Assembly: GCA_002437435.1 (NCBI GenBank)
Contig: DJPV01000070.1
Span: forward strand, 37,233-50,098
Length of the DNA: 12,866 nt
From: Lachnospiraceae bacterium UBA6403
GTDB taxonomy: Bacteria; Bacillota; Clostridia; Lachnospirales; Lachnospiraceae
Direction of reading: 5' to 3'
Shown: piece by piece, positions 1 through 6,637 of the stretch
Numbering within the stretch: the stretch's first letter is position 1
Layout: each line of letters begins with the position of its first letter
Translations under genes and position numbers: made by a program
Notes under the pieces: generated by a model
Seen by the model: the letters and a program-made list of their open reading frames with translations, nothing else
Told to the model about the DNA's origin: nothing
Databases searched by the model: none

Positions 1-731
1 TCTGGAAGATTTGCATTGTGATATACAGCCTGTACATCATCATCTTCATCTAACAGATCAAGAATTCTTGTAAATTTCTTTACTGTCTCAGGGTCTGTCA
101 GATCTACATAGTTCTGTGGGATCATGGTAAGCTCTGCTTCTGCCATCTTGATTCCATCTTTTTCAAGAGCTTCTCTGACTGCTGAGAAATCATCCGGTGC
201 TGTAATGATCTCGAAGCTGTCCTCTTCCTCGCTGAAGTCTTCCGCTCCGGCATCCAGTGCCATCATCATAAGATCATCTGCATCCAGATCACATTCTTCT
301 TTATCAATAATGATCTGTCCTTTATTATCAAACATATAAGATACACAACCGGTAGTTCCTACATTTCCACCACCCTTTGTAAATGCATTTCTTACATTTG
401 CTGCTGTTCTGTTCTTATTGTCTGTAAGGGTATCAACGATGATTGCTGTACCGTTTGGTCCATATCCTTCGTATGTATTAGCAACATAGTTTACTGAGTT
501 CGCGTCACCTGCTGCTCTGTCGATACCACGCTTGATCGTATCGTTTGGCATATTGTTTGCCTTTGCTTTTGCGATTACATCACGAAGCTTGCTGTTATTA
601 TCAGGGTTTGATCCACCCTCTTTTACTGCGATCGCAATTTCCTTACCGATAATTGTAAAGATCTTACCCTTAGCTGCATCGTTCTTTTCTTTCTTATGTT
701 TAATATTTGCAAATTTTGAATGTCCTGACAT
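1..731 (-). CDS. yebC: YebC/PmpR/TACO1 family protein, 3' end beyond window
   Basis: This gene is cut off by the left edge: 243 codons are present and no stop is reached, while family members are usually about 240-250 residues, so only a few residues are missing. The protein opens with [23 protein letters not shown], recognisable as the YebC signature, followed by the typical [14 protein letters not shown] segment (about residues 57-70), the YEGYGPNG motif (88-95) and [11 protein letters not shown]. It is a soluble cytoplasmic protein. The family was first described as transcriptional regulators (PmpR in Pseudomonas). The mitochondrial homologue TACO1 and more recent bacterial work link it to relief of ribosome stalling during translation, and I cannot tell which role applies here. 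The ATG at 729-731 is preceded by AAGGAG at 739-744, which fixes the start. It lies 173 bases downstream of the CBS-domain gene and seems to have its own promoter. Confidence 0.95.
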   Translation of the reverse strand, partial: MSGHSKFANIKHKKEKNDAAKGKIFTIIGKEIAIAVKEGGSNPDNNSKLRDVIAKAKANNMPNDTIKRGIDRAAGDANSVNYVANTYEGYGPNGTAIIVDTLTDNKNRTAANVRNAFTKGGGNVGTTGCVSYMFDNKGQIIIDKEECDLDADDLMMMALDAGAEDFSEEEDSFEIITAPDDFSAVREALEKDGIKMAEAELTMIPQNYVDLTDPETVKKFTRILDLLDEDDDVQAVYHNANLP

Positions 732-767
732 TTTCTTACTCCTTAATTCTGTAATTCTATCTTTTGA

Positions 768-788
768 ATATCCGCGCTCTTCGGATAT
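768..788 (-). other. Hairpin in the yebC leader
   Basis: A 7-bp perfect stem (ATATCCG / CGGATAT) with a 7-base loop lies about 37 bases upstream of the yebC start. On the minus-strand transcript no U-run follows, so it is not an obvious terminator for the CBS gene. On the plus strand it is followed by a T-rich run (791-801), which would look like a terminator for plus-strand transcripts. It may protect or regulate the yebC leader. The function is inferred only from the pairing. Confidence 0.4.
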
Positions 789-823
789 CAGTTTCTTTTT
801 TGAGACGTTATCAGCCCAACTGA

Positions 824-851
824 TTTATAATATCGTGATTTCATCACTCAA
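824..851 (-). promoter_or_regulatory. Candidate yebC promoter with dyad in spacer
   Basis: Read on the minus strand, TTGAGT (846-851, four of six matches to the -35 consensus) is followed after 16 bases by TATAAA (824-829, five of six matches to the -10). A small perfect dyad, GTGAT-TTC-ATCAC on the plus strand (835-847), fills most of the spacer and touches the -35, as an operator might. The predicted start near 817 would give a leader of about 85 bases that contains the hairpin at 768-788. This is a sequence match only, and the short spacer lowers confidence. Confidence 0.4.
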
Positions 852-858
852 TGCATTC

Positions 859-895
859 CGCAAAATCACCATCCTTGCAAGCAAATAATTTTGCG
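859..895 (-). repeat. Inverted repeat after the CBS gene (possible RNA 3' structure)
   Basis: The arms CGCAAAAT (859-866) and ATTTTGCG (888-895) pair perfectly over 8 bp. On the minus-strand RNA the stem can be extended by G-U and A-U pairs, leaving a loop of roughly 15 bases. It begins about 10 bases after the CBS-gene stop codon, where a 3' stabilising structure or terminator would be expected. It lacks a U-tract, so an intrinsic terminator is not supported. Confidence 0.35.
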
Positions 896-904
896 TTCAT
901 AATA

Positions 905-1711
905 TCATAACTGATTTTCATTTTCAACCTTGGTTATCCGTACCTTATCGATCATCTTGTCCTTGATCCCAATGGTTTCAAAATTATATCCCTTATATGT
1001 AATATCGATCTTCTCATTCTCATAAGGAAGCCTTCCCAGTTCATATAGCATAAAACCATTCAATGTCTGGAAATCTTCATCCGGGAATTCGATGCCCAGA
1101 TGTTCTGACAACTCATCCAGTTCTGCTCTTCCGCCCACGATATATCCATGACCTGCAAGTGCAATATCATCGTCATCATCGTCGTATTCATCGAAAATAT
1201 TTCCGACAATTTCTTCCAGAATATCTTCCATCGCTATGATGCCTTCGGTCTGACCGTACTCATCTACAACGATGACCATGTGAATCTTCTCTTTCTGCAT
1301 GCGTTTGAATAACTCTGATATGTTTTTCGTTGGATGTACAAATGTTGGCTCAACCATGATCTGTTCGATCGTCTGGTTTTTATCCTTCAGATATGCTTTT
1401 ACAAAATCCTTAAAATACAGGATTCCGACTATATTGTCCAGATCATCATCAAACACCGGATATCTGGAATAATTATTTTCCAGCATAATCTTGATCGTTT
1501 CATCCATTGTAGTATGTTTGTCAATTCCAACTACATCGGAACGCGGTGTCATAACATCCCGGACTTCTTTCTCGCTGAATTCAAAAATATTCGTGATCAT
1601 CTCAACTTCATCATCATGAATGAGTCCCTGTTCATTTCCTTCATTGACCATGGAAATGATCTCTTCCTCAACTTTTTCTTCATCAGCTTTTCTGTTATTA
1701 AATAATTTCAT
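905..1711 (-). CDS. CorC/HlyC-type CBS-pair protein
   Basis: A 268-residue soluble protein of the CorC/HlyC (hemolysin C) family. A short charged N-terminal segment is followed by the VMTPRSDVVGID motif (53-64), which starts the first CBS domain (about 55-112). The second CBS domain (about 118-172) ends in the conserved VVDEYGQTEGIIAMEDILEE stretch. Next comes an acidic linker with seven Asp residues in a run of eight near 174-182, then the transporter-associated CorC_HlyC domain (about 185-264). The membrane DUF21/CNNM domain of larger relatives is absent, so this is the short cytosolic form, like E. coli CorC. CBS pairs usually bind adenine nucleotides, and the family is tied to Mg2+/Co2+ homeostasis. 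The actual substrate here is unknown. An in-frame TAG about 20 bases upstream limits the start to the ATG at 1709-1711, whose Shine-Dalgarno sequence lies unusually far upstream. It has its own promoter at 1801-1829. Confidence 0.92.
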   Translation of the reverse strand: MKLFNNRKADEEKVEEEIISMVNEGNEQGLIHDDEVEMITNIFEFSEKEVRDVMTPRSDVVGIDKHTTMDETIKIMLENNYSRYPVFDDDLDNIVGILYFKDFVKAYLKDKNQTIEQIMVEPTFVHPTKNISELFKRMQKEKIHMVIVVDEYGQTEGIIAMEDILEEIVGNIFDEYDDDDDDIALAGHGYIVGGRAELDELSEHLGIEFPDEDFQTLNGFMLYELGRLPYENEKIDITYKGYNFETIGIKDKMIDKVRITKVENENQL

Positions 1712-1716
1712 ATACC

Positions 1717-1747
1717 AGACAGTTTCTGTCTACAAACCACCTCTCCT
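1717..1747 (-). promoter_or_regulatory. Distant Shine-Dalgarno plus intervening hairpin before the CBS gene
   Basis: On the minus strand a good purine tract (AGGAGAGGTGG, 1737-1747) lies about 25 bases before the ATG, too far for normal initiation. Between them sits a perfect 6-bp stem with a 3-base loop (AGACAG-AAA-CTGTCT, 1717-1731). Folding that hairpin removes 15 bases and leaves an effective spacing of about 10-11 bases from GAGGTG to the start codon. No closer Shine-Dalgarno sequence is visible. The bridging role is inferred from geometry; hairpin-bridged initiation sites are known, for example in phage T4. Confidence 0.5.
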
Positions 1748-1800
1748 GTTCACTTCATTCTGCATTCTTTCTTATTTCATACGAACGCAAATATAATGGA

Positions 1801-1829
1801 AATATATCATTAATTCTCACATTCGTCAA
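1801..1829 (-). promoter_or_regulatory. Sigma-A type promoter for the CBS gene
   Basis: On the minus strand TTGACG (1824-1829, five of six consensus bases) is followed by an exact 17-base spacer and TATATT (1801-1806, five of six). The predicted transcript starts near 1794, about 80 bases upstream of the CBS-gene ATG. It sits in the 197-base gap after mazF, which otherwise holds only dyad sequences, so the CBS gene can be expressed independently of the alr-mazF operon. This is the best-formed promoter in the window. Confidence 0.65.
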
Positions 1830-1832
1830 TTT

Positions 1833-1861
1833 TTTCATATGAAAGCCTGTATAAATATACA
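1833..1861. promoter_or_regulatory. Two adjacent dyads upstream of the CBS-gene promoter
   Basis: A perfect 12-bp palindrome TTTCATATGAAA (1833-1844) lies three bases upstream of the -35 box. An interrupted palindrome TGTATA-AA-TATACA (1848-1861) lies just beyond it. The position is that of an activator or repressor site for the promoter at 1801-1829. Alternatively the pair could form the 3' end of the mazF transcript, but there is no GC-rich stem with a U-run. AT-rich sequence produces such dyads by chance fairly often. Confidence 0.35.
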
Positions 1862-1908
1862 TTTTCTGCAATTTTCATATTCATCAGATCCATATACATC
1901 TGCTCAGA

Positions 1909-2253
1909 TTAATACAGATCCAGACTGATCTTCAATGCAGTATCCACCTTTTTCAGGATATCATCTCCCATATGACATACCTTTTCTTTTAGTCTCTGCT
2001 TATCGATCGTACGCACCTGCTCCAATAACACAACAGAATCCTTTGCCAGATCATACCGGCTGGAATCGATCTCTACATGTGTAGGCAGCTTTGCCTTGTT
2101 CATCTTACTGGTGATCGCTGCACAGATCACCGTGGAGCTGTGCTTATTTCCTGCTTCATTCTGTATAATAAGTACCGGTCTGACTCCACCCTGCTCTGAA
2201 CCGACAACAGGTCGTAAGTCAGCATAAAATATATCGCCTCGTCTGATTACCAA
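1909..2253 (-). CDS. mazF: MazF/EndoA-type endoribonuclease toxin, no adjacent antitoxin
   Basis: A 114-residue protein of the PemK/MazF family, close in length to B. subtilis EndoA/NdoA (116 residues), which cuts mRNA at UACAU. It opens [22 protein letters not shown] and has the VRPVLIIQN strand. Arg25 and Thr48, at the positions of the catalytic pair of the Bacillus enzyme, are present (Thr48 in AITSK), as is [10 protein letters not shown] (76-85). The only workable start is TTG at 2251-2253, with GGAGTG at 2261-2266; in-frame stop codons lie just upstream. In Bacillus the antitoxin gene ndoAI lies between alr and this gene. Here the 70 bases between alr and mazF have no room for one, and nothing like it is nearby. 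The target sequence cannot be read from the protein, but close similarity suggests a UACAU-like site. Confidence 0.95.
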   Translation of the reverse strand: MVIRRGDIFYADLRPVVGSEQGGVRPVLIIQNEAGNKHSSTVICAAITSKMNKAKLPTHVEIDSSRYDLAKDSVVLLEQVRTIDKQRLKEKVCHMGDDILKKVDTALKISLDLY

Positions 2254-2323
2254 TTCTTTTCACTCCATTTATTTATTAACATCTTCTGTTGTGAAAAGTA
2301 TTTCCAATTCTATTCTATGATAT

Positions 2324-3490
2324 TCAGTTCTGGCGCAGATAATTCACTTCCGCAACTTCTTTGCCATTCTCTATATAAACTCTTGGTACACGTCTTCCGA
2401 TATTACAGATCAGCTCATAATTGAAGCTGTTGGCCGGTTCTGCAACTTCTTCTACCGTGATCTCCTTGTCACCACGCTTACCGATCAGAACAACCGGATC
2501 ACCGACTGCCGTCTCCGGTATATCACTTACATCGATCATAAACTGATCCATACAGACACGTCCGGTGATCGGTGCATACTTGTCATGAATGATAACCCGT
2601 CCAATATTGGACTGTGCTCTTGGATATCCGTCTGCATAACCGGCAGATACCGTGGCAATCCTCATATCATGTGGTGCGATAAAAGTCCAGCCATATCCGA
2701 TACCTGTTCCTGCTTTTACATCCTTTACATGAACCACCTTAGCGAGCAGTTCCATTGCAGGCTTTAATGCTGCGATCGAATGATCGACCTCATCCGATGG
2801 ATATAAGCCATATGTCACGATACCGGATCTTACCATATCAAATCCTTCATTATCCATCTCCATGATTCCTGCGCTGTTCGATATATGTTTTACAGGGATC
2901 GATACACCCTGTTCTTCTAATCTGTGTATCACACTTCGAAATAAAGCAAGCTGTCCGTTTGCTGCTGTTTTATCGTATTCATCTGCTTTTGAGTAGTGAG
3001 TAAATATCCCCTCGATCTCTATTCCCGGCATGTGCGCGATCTCAATGATATCATTAATGCCTGCATCATCGCACTGGAATCCAATGCGGCTCATACCAGT
3101 ATCCATCTTGATATGGATCTTTGCTCTTGTGCCTTTCTTTATCGCATCATCCGAAAGAATGGCACACTCTGCCTTGTCATACATAGCAGGCCTTACATCA
3201 TATGTTATCAGTTCCTCATATTCAGATGGATCTGTGTATCCAAGGATCAGCAACGGTTTCTCACATCCTGCATGACGAAGTTCTACTGCTTCATCAATAC
3301 ATGCAACCGCATAAAAATCTGCCAGATCAGAAAGAGCCCTTGAAACCTCTACTGCTCCATGTCCATAAGCATCTGCCTTGATCACGGCAAGCATCTTCAT
3401 GTCTGCCGGCACACATGCCTTCATCATCTTAATATTATCCCTAATATTGTCCAGATTTATATCTGCTTCTATTCTTCTATATTTATTCAT
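2324..3490 (-). CDS. alr: Alanine racemase
   Basis: A 388-residue PLP-dependent racemase that interconverts L- and D-alanine, the source of D-Ala for the peptidoglycan stem peptide. The N-terminal TIM barrel carries the PLP lysine in VIKADAYGHGA (Lys38). RSGIVTYGLYP (221-231) supplies the Arg near the PLP pyridine nitrogen. The second catalytic base is Tyr266 in GIGYGWTF, at the start of the C-terminal beta domain, where GRVCMDQFMID (310-320) is also conserved. The length is normal and all key residues are present, so it should be active. The start ATG (3488-3490) has GAGG nine bases upstream. It lies 28 bases after nnr and 70 bases before mazF, without an obvious promoter or terminator, so an nnr-alr-mazF operon is likely. 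It is functionally linked to the mur genes on the right. Confidence 0.97.
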   Translation of the reverse strand: MNKYRRIEADINLDNIRDNIKMMKACVPADMKMLAVIKADAYGHGAVEVSRALSDLADFYAVACIDEAVELRHAGCEKPLLILGYTDPSEYEELITYDVRPAMYDKAECAILSDDAIKKGTRAKIHIKMDTGMSRIGFQCDDAGINDIIEIAHMPGIEIEGIFTHYSKADEYDKTAANGQLALFRSVIHRLEEQGVSIPVKHISNSAGIMEMDNEGFDMVRSGIVTYGLYPSDEVDHSIAALKPAMELLAKVVHVKDVKAGTGIGYGWTFIAPHDMRIATVSAGYADGYPRAQSNIGRVIIHDKYAPITGRVCMDQFMIDVSDIPETAVGDPVVLIGKRGDKEITVEEVAEPANSFNYELICNIGRRVPRVYIENGKEVAEVNYLRQN

Positions 3491-3518
3491 TTGTCTACGC
3501 CTCTGCTTATTATATATT

Positions 3519-5069
3519 TTATATATAAGAACTCATGACCGAACCGATCTCTTCGATCAGGCTGCCGGCGGTCATTGCTGCCTTTCCATATCGTTTCTTT
3601 GCACGATCTCCCGCCAGTCCGTGTATATACACACCTAATCTTGCTGCCTCTGCCGGAGATATTCCGCTGGCTAATAGTCCTGCGATCATTCCCGCGAGTA
3701 CATCACCGGATCCTGCTGTCGCCATACCATCATTTCCTGATGTATTCATATAGGTATGCACTCCGCCTTCACTGACACAGGTTCTTGCATCTTTTAATAC
3801 ACATATGAGTGTTTCCGCCTCTGCGAATGATCTGCATTCACTAACCAGTGATTCTTTCAGTTCTGTTACCGTCTTTCCTGTCAGTCTGGCCATCTCTTTT
3901 ACATGTGGTGTAATAACAAGTGATGTATTTCCAGCCTGTCTGCTTATCTCTCCTGCTGTAAGTAAATCTTTATGAACGGATAAAAGATTGAGTCCATCGG
4001 CATCAACAACGACTGTTCCTTTGAAATTCTCCAGCACTATAGCAAGCATACGTTCTGCTTCTTTTCCGGTTCCGATCCCCGGTCCGATAAGTATGACATC
4101 AGCCCATGAACATGCATCCTCTGCACAGCAGACCGCAGTTTTCTCATCCTGATATGTCATCATCAATGTCTCCGGAAGATATCCGCCAACGATCACTCTA
4201 TTATCCTTATGGGTATATACCTTTACCATACCACTTCCAACCCGATAGGCCGCTGATGCCGCAAGACAGGCAGCTCCTGATATCTCCTGACTGCCGGCTA
4301 TTACAGCTACTTTTCCAAATGTACCTTTATTACCATCTTCTGCTCTTTTTGGAAGGCGTATCAAGTCTTTTTCTTCATATGTATATATTTCCGGCATTAC
4401 TTTATCGACCGCTTTTCCCGGAAATCCTATGTCCTTCACAAGAATCTCTCCACAATAAGTACATCCCGGATAAAGTACCATTCCGACTTTCATAAGTCCC
4501 ATCGTTACTGTAAGGTCTGCCCTTACTGCAACATTCATCACCTGTCCTGTTGTTGCTGATATTCCCGATGGAATATCAATCGCTACGACATATGCCGGAG
4601 TATCATTGATTCTCTCCACGACTTCCTGATGAACGCCCTTAATATCCCGTTTTAAGCCAACACCAAATATTGCATCAACGATAATATCATACTTCTGATC
4701 AGGATATTCATCAAGGATCTTTACCCCAAGCTGTTCCAGAATATGCTGTTGAACAGCAAAACTCTCGGTTGCCTTCTGAATCTGTCCAATACAATATACA
4801 TCTGTCTGATAGCCTTTTTCTAATAACATTCGCGCTACAGCCAGTCCATCGCCACCATTGTTGCCCTTTTCAACAATAACCAGGATCTTAATATCTGCCA
4901 CTGTTTCTACAGACTGTCCATTCCTCTGGCTGATTGGAAATTTGTTCTCAATTTCTTCTGCCACAGCCATAGCTGCCCGTTCCATTAATACAATGCCAGG
5001 GATTCCGATCTGATCGATCGAAGTCTGATCAATTCTTTGCATCTCTTCCCCTGTTGCAAGGAATTTCAT
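3519..5069 (-). CDS. nnr: Bifunctional NAD(P)HX epimerase/dehydratase
   Basis: A 516-residue fusion that repairs hydrated nicotinamide cofactors. The N-terminal YjeF_N domain (about 1-215) has KGNNGGDGLAVAR (68-80), VDAIFGVGL (131-139) and IDIPSGI (164-170) and should act as the epimerase. The C-terminal ribokinase-like domain (about 235-510) has the GNDGMATAGSGDVLAG loop (445-460) with the presumed catalytic Asp456 and should be the ADP-dependent dehydratase. The frame is open 15 codons further upstream (to 5114), but those codons lie partly inside a perfect inverted repeat. The ATG at 5067-5069 has a perfect AAGGAGG (5080-5086) about ten bases upstream and begins MKFLATGEEMQRID, the usual family start, so I place the start there. 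It lies between ftsZ and alr; Bacillus also keeps an nnr-type gene near alr. Confidence 0.96.
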   Translation of the reverse strand: MKFLATGEEMQRIDQTSIDQIGIPGIVLMERAAMAVAEEIENKFPISQRNGQSVETVADIKILVIVEKGNNGGDGLAVARMLLEKGYQTDVYCIGQIQKATESFAVQQHILEQLGVKILDEYPDQKYDIIVDAIFGVGLKRDIKGVHQEVVERINDTPAYVVAIDIPSGISATTGQVMNVAVRADLTVTMGLMKVGMVLYPGCTYCGEILVKDIGFPGKAVDKVMPEIYTYEEKDLIRLPKRAEDGNKGTFGKVAVIAGSQEISGAACLAASAAYRVGSGMVKVYTHKDNRVIVGGYLPETLMMTYQDEKTAVCCAEDACSWADVILIGPGIGTGKEAERMLAIVLENFKGTVVVDADGLNLLSVHKDLLTAGEISRQAGNTSLVITPHVKEMARLTGKTVTELKESLVSECRSFAEAETLICVLKDARTCVSEGGVHTYMNTSGNDGMATAGSGDVLAGMIAGLLASGISPAEAARLGVYIHGLAGDRAKKRYGKAAMTAGSLIEEIGSVMSSYI

Positions 5070-5093
5070 AAAACTGATACCTCCTTCCGGTGG

Positions 5094-5137
5094 TATATAC
5101 AAATGCCATGGCAATTACGCCATGGCATTTGTATATA
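5094..5137. repeat. 19-bp perfect inverted repeat between ftsZ and nnr
   Basis: The arms at 5094-5112 and 5119-5137 are exact reverse complements over 19 bp, separated by a 6-base loop (AATTAC on the plus strand). The inner half is GC-rich and contains CCATGG in each arm; the outer half is AT-rich (TATATACAAAT). It fills most of the 94-base ftsZ-nnr gap, starting 26 bases after the ftsZ stop and ending 7 bases before the nnr Shine-Dalgarno. On the minus-strand transcript no U-run follows the stem, so it is not a standard terminator. On the plus strand TCTTTTAAT follows. It could be an RNase III processing or stability element, an attenuator, or one copy of a dispersed palindromic repeat. Confidence 0.9.
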
Positions 5138-5163
5138 TCTTTTAATAATTGCATTTCTGCTAT

Positions 5164-6435
5164 TTATCTTTTCTTTAAAAATTCAGGTATTCTGATACTG
5201 TCATTTGGCTGTACCGTCGGTCTTGCAGGCTTTGGTGTTGGCGCGCTGACATGTGGTTCAACCGGCGCAGTTGTTCTTGTTGTGTTTGGAACTACCGGCT
5301 TCACTGCCTGTGCAGAAGAAGTCTCTGACAGGAATGTTGGTCTGATCGAAGATGTTCCAAGTGCCTGCCCACCATAAGTAGGTGTTGCCGCCTTTCTTGC
5401 CTCACCAAATGAAGCTGTTGTGTTCACACTGTCAGGCTTTGGAGCAGCAGTTCCTGCAAATCTGCTGACAGGCGTAGCTGTCTCTGCTTTCTCAAGTCCT
5501 GTTGCAATGATCGTGATACTGATCTCTTCGCCCATATTATCGTTATCAACTGTACCGAAGATAATATTTACGCCGTCACCAGCCTGTTCGGTCAGATAAG
5601 TAACAGCATCGTATGCTTCTACGATACCAATATTTCCTGAGAAGTTTACAATAATATCGGTTGCACCGGATACTGTTGTCTCCAATAATGGTGAATCCAT
5701 AGCCTCTTTAATTGCATCAACAGCCTTATTCTCTCCACTTGCTGATCCGATACCGATATGAGCAATACCCTTATCTCTCATAACTGTCTGGATATCTGCA
5801 AAGTCGAGGTTGATAAGACCCGGCTTGTTGATCAGGTCTGTTACACCCTGAACACCCTGCTGAAGAACCTGATCTGCTTTCTTTAAAGCATCAGGAATGC
5901 TTGTTCTCTTATCACAGATCTGTAATAACTTATCGTTCGGGATAACGATCAGTGTATCAACATTCTCTTTTAATCTTGCAATACCTTCCATCGCATTTTT
6001 CATACGTGGTTTTCCTTCGAAACCAAAAGGCTTTGTTACTACACCAACGGTCAGGATACCAAGATTTCTTGCCATCTCAGCTACAACCGGTGCAGCACCT
6101 GTTCCGGTTCCGCCACCCATACCACATGTTACAAATACCATGTTAGCATCTTTTATAATATCAACAATTTCTTCTCTATTCTCTTCAACTGCACTGGCAC
6201 CGATCTCAGGCTTTGCACCTGCACCAAGTCCCTTTGTCAGTTTCTCACCAATCTGAATCTTTGTTGTAGCCCTGCTTAATGAAAGTGCCTGCTTATCAGT
6301 ATTGATCGCTATCAGTTCAACACCTTCTACATTTTCATCAATCATTCTGTTTACTGCATTGTTACCAGCGCCACCTACTCCAATTACCAGTATTCTAGCT
6401 GGTGTTCTCTCATCGTTAGACTTTATTTCGAGCAA
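5164..6435 (-). CDS. ftsZ: Cell division protein FtsZ
   Basis: A 423-residue tubulin-like GTPase that polymerises at midcell into the Z-ring and recruits the divisome. The nucleotide-binding N-domain starts with [17 protein letters not shown] (15-31). The tubulin signature GGGTGTG is at 107-113, and the T7 loop NLDFAD (209-214) supplies the catalytic acidic residues that complete the active site in the next subunit. After the conserved core (to about 315) there is a roughly 95-residue Thr/Ala/Pro-rich linker, then the C-terminal peptide [11 protein letters not shown] (413-423), which binds membrane tethers such as FtsA or SepF. The start codon is TTG at 6433-6435, preceded by a perfect AAGGAGG at 6444-6450 with eight-base spacing; no ATG serves better. 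ftsA, the usual neighbour in many bacteria, is absent. spoIIGA-sigE, which often follows ftsZ in spore formers, is also missing; nnr follows instead. Confidence 0.98.
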   Translation of the reverse strand: MLEIKSNDERTPARILVIGVGGAGNNAVNRMIDENVEGVELIAINTDKQALSLSRATTKIQIGEKLTKGLGAGAKPEIGASAVEENREEIVDIIKDANMVFVTCGMGGGTGTGAAPVVAEMARNLGILTVGVVTKPFGFEGKPRMKNAMEGIARLKENVDTLIVIPNDKLLQICDKRTSIPDALKKADQVLQQGVQGVTDLINKPGLINLDFADIQTVMRDKGIAHIGIGSASGENKAVDAIKEAMDSPLLETTVSGATDIIVNFSGNIGIVEAYDAVTYLTEQAGDGVNIIFGTVDNDNMGEEISITIIATGLEKAETATPVSRFAGTAAPKPDSVNTTASFGEARKAATPTYGGQALGTSSIRPTFLSETSSAQAVKPVVPNTTRTTAPVEPHVSAPTPKPARPTVQPNDSIRIPEFLKKR

Positions 6436-6519
6436 GGTTATTTCCTCCTTCTATATATTTCTTTATTTCTTGTACATACGCTCCTACCCCCAGTTTTCTA
6501 TTCTGTCATAAAATACTTC

Positions 6520-6540
6520 TCCGCGAAAATATCATCCGCG
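6520..6540. repeat. Short direct repeat in the ftsZ leader
   Basis: The 6-mer TCCGCG occurs twice, at 6520-6525 and 6535-6540, a period of 15 bases, within otherwise AT-rich sequence about 85-105 bases upstream of the ftsZ start. It could be a protein-binding repeat or chance. It lies downstream of the candidate ftsZ promoter, so any bound protein would act as a roadblock or on the RNA. Confidence 0.3.
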
Positions 6541-6589
6541 TGGCAAAAGTATGAGGAGTGTACATCTATATAATCGCATTAATATCTTA

Positions 6590-6618
6590 ATAATACGATT
6601 TTTTTATAAATAACGCAA
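6590..6618 (-). promoter_or_regulatory. Candidate ftsZ promoter in the divIB-ftsZ gap
   Basis: The 202-base gap between divIB and ftsZ is the longest in the right half and the natural place for a dedicated ftsZ promoter. On the minus strand TTGCGT (6613-6618, a weak -35) is followed by 17 bases and TATTAT (6590-6595, five of six). This would give a leader of roughly 150 bases. The rest of the gap holds a weak CAAC-loop-GTTG dyad near 6615-6632, the TCCGCG repeats and the ftsZ Shine-Dalgarno; no coding region is visible. Because ftsZ usually needs more transcript than its upstream genes, an internal promoter is plausible, but the exact boxes are uncertain. Confidence 0.4.
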
Positions 6619-6637
6619 CAACTTTTTGTTGTAAATT

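Noticed and set aside
532..888. Plus-strand open frames opposite the minus-strand genes, such as this one and those at 4106-4495 and 9361-9759.
   Set aside because: All lie antisense to clearly conserved genes or their gaps, lack recognisable domains, and are Ser/Ile/Leu-rich in the way of antisense shadows.
1164..1190. GAT/GAC triplet run encoding the Asp-rich segment of the CBS protein as an unstable microsatellite.
   Set aside because: The codons are mixed GAT and GAC and the repeat is short; it fits an ordinary acidic linker between the CBS and CorC domains.
2247..2282. An 11-codon minus-strand reading frame ([11 protein letters not shown]) overlapping the mazF start, a possible leader peptide or antitoxin remnant.
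   Set aside because: It has no Shine-Dalgarno and is far too short to be an antitoxin; overlap with the TTG is probably chance.
5070..5114. Fifteen extra codons at the N-terminus of nnr (MPWHLYIPPEGGISF).
   Set aside because: They overlap the perfect inverted repeat and the AAGGAGG site. The internal ATG at 5067-5069 has ideal spacing and the usual family N-terminus.
6613..6634. CAAC-AAAAA-GTTG dyad after divIB as a terminator.
   Set aside because: The stem is only about 5 bp, AT-rich and without a clear U-tract, so a terminator call is not supported.
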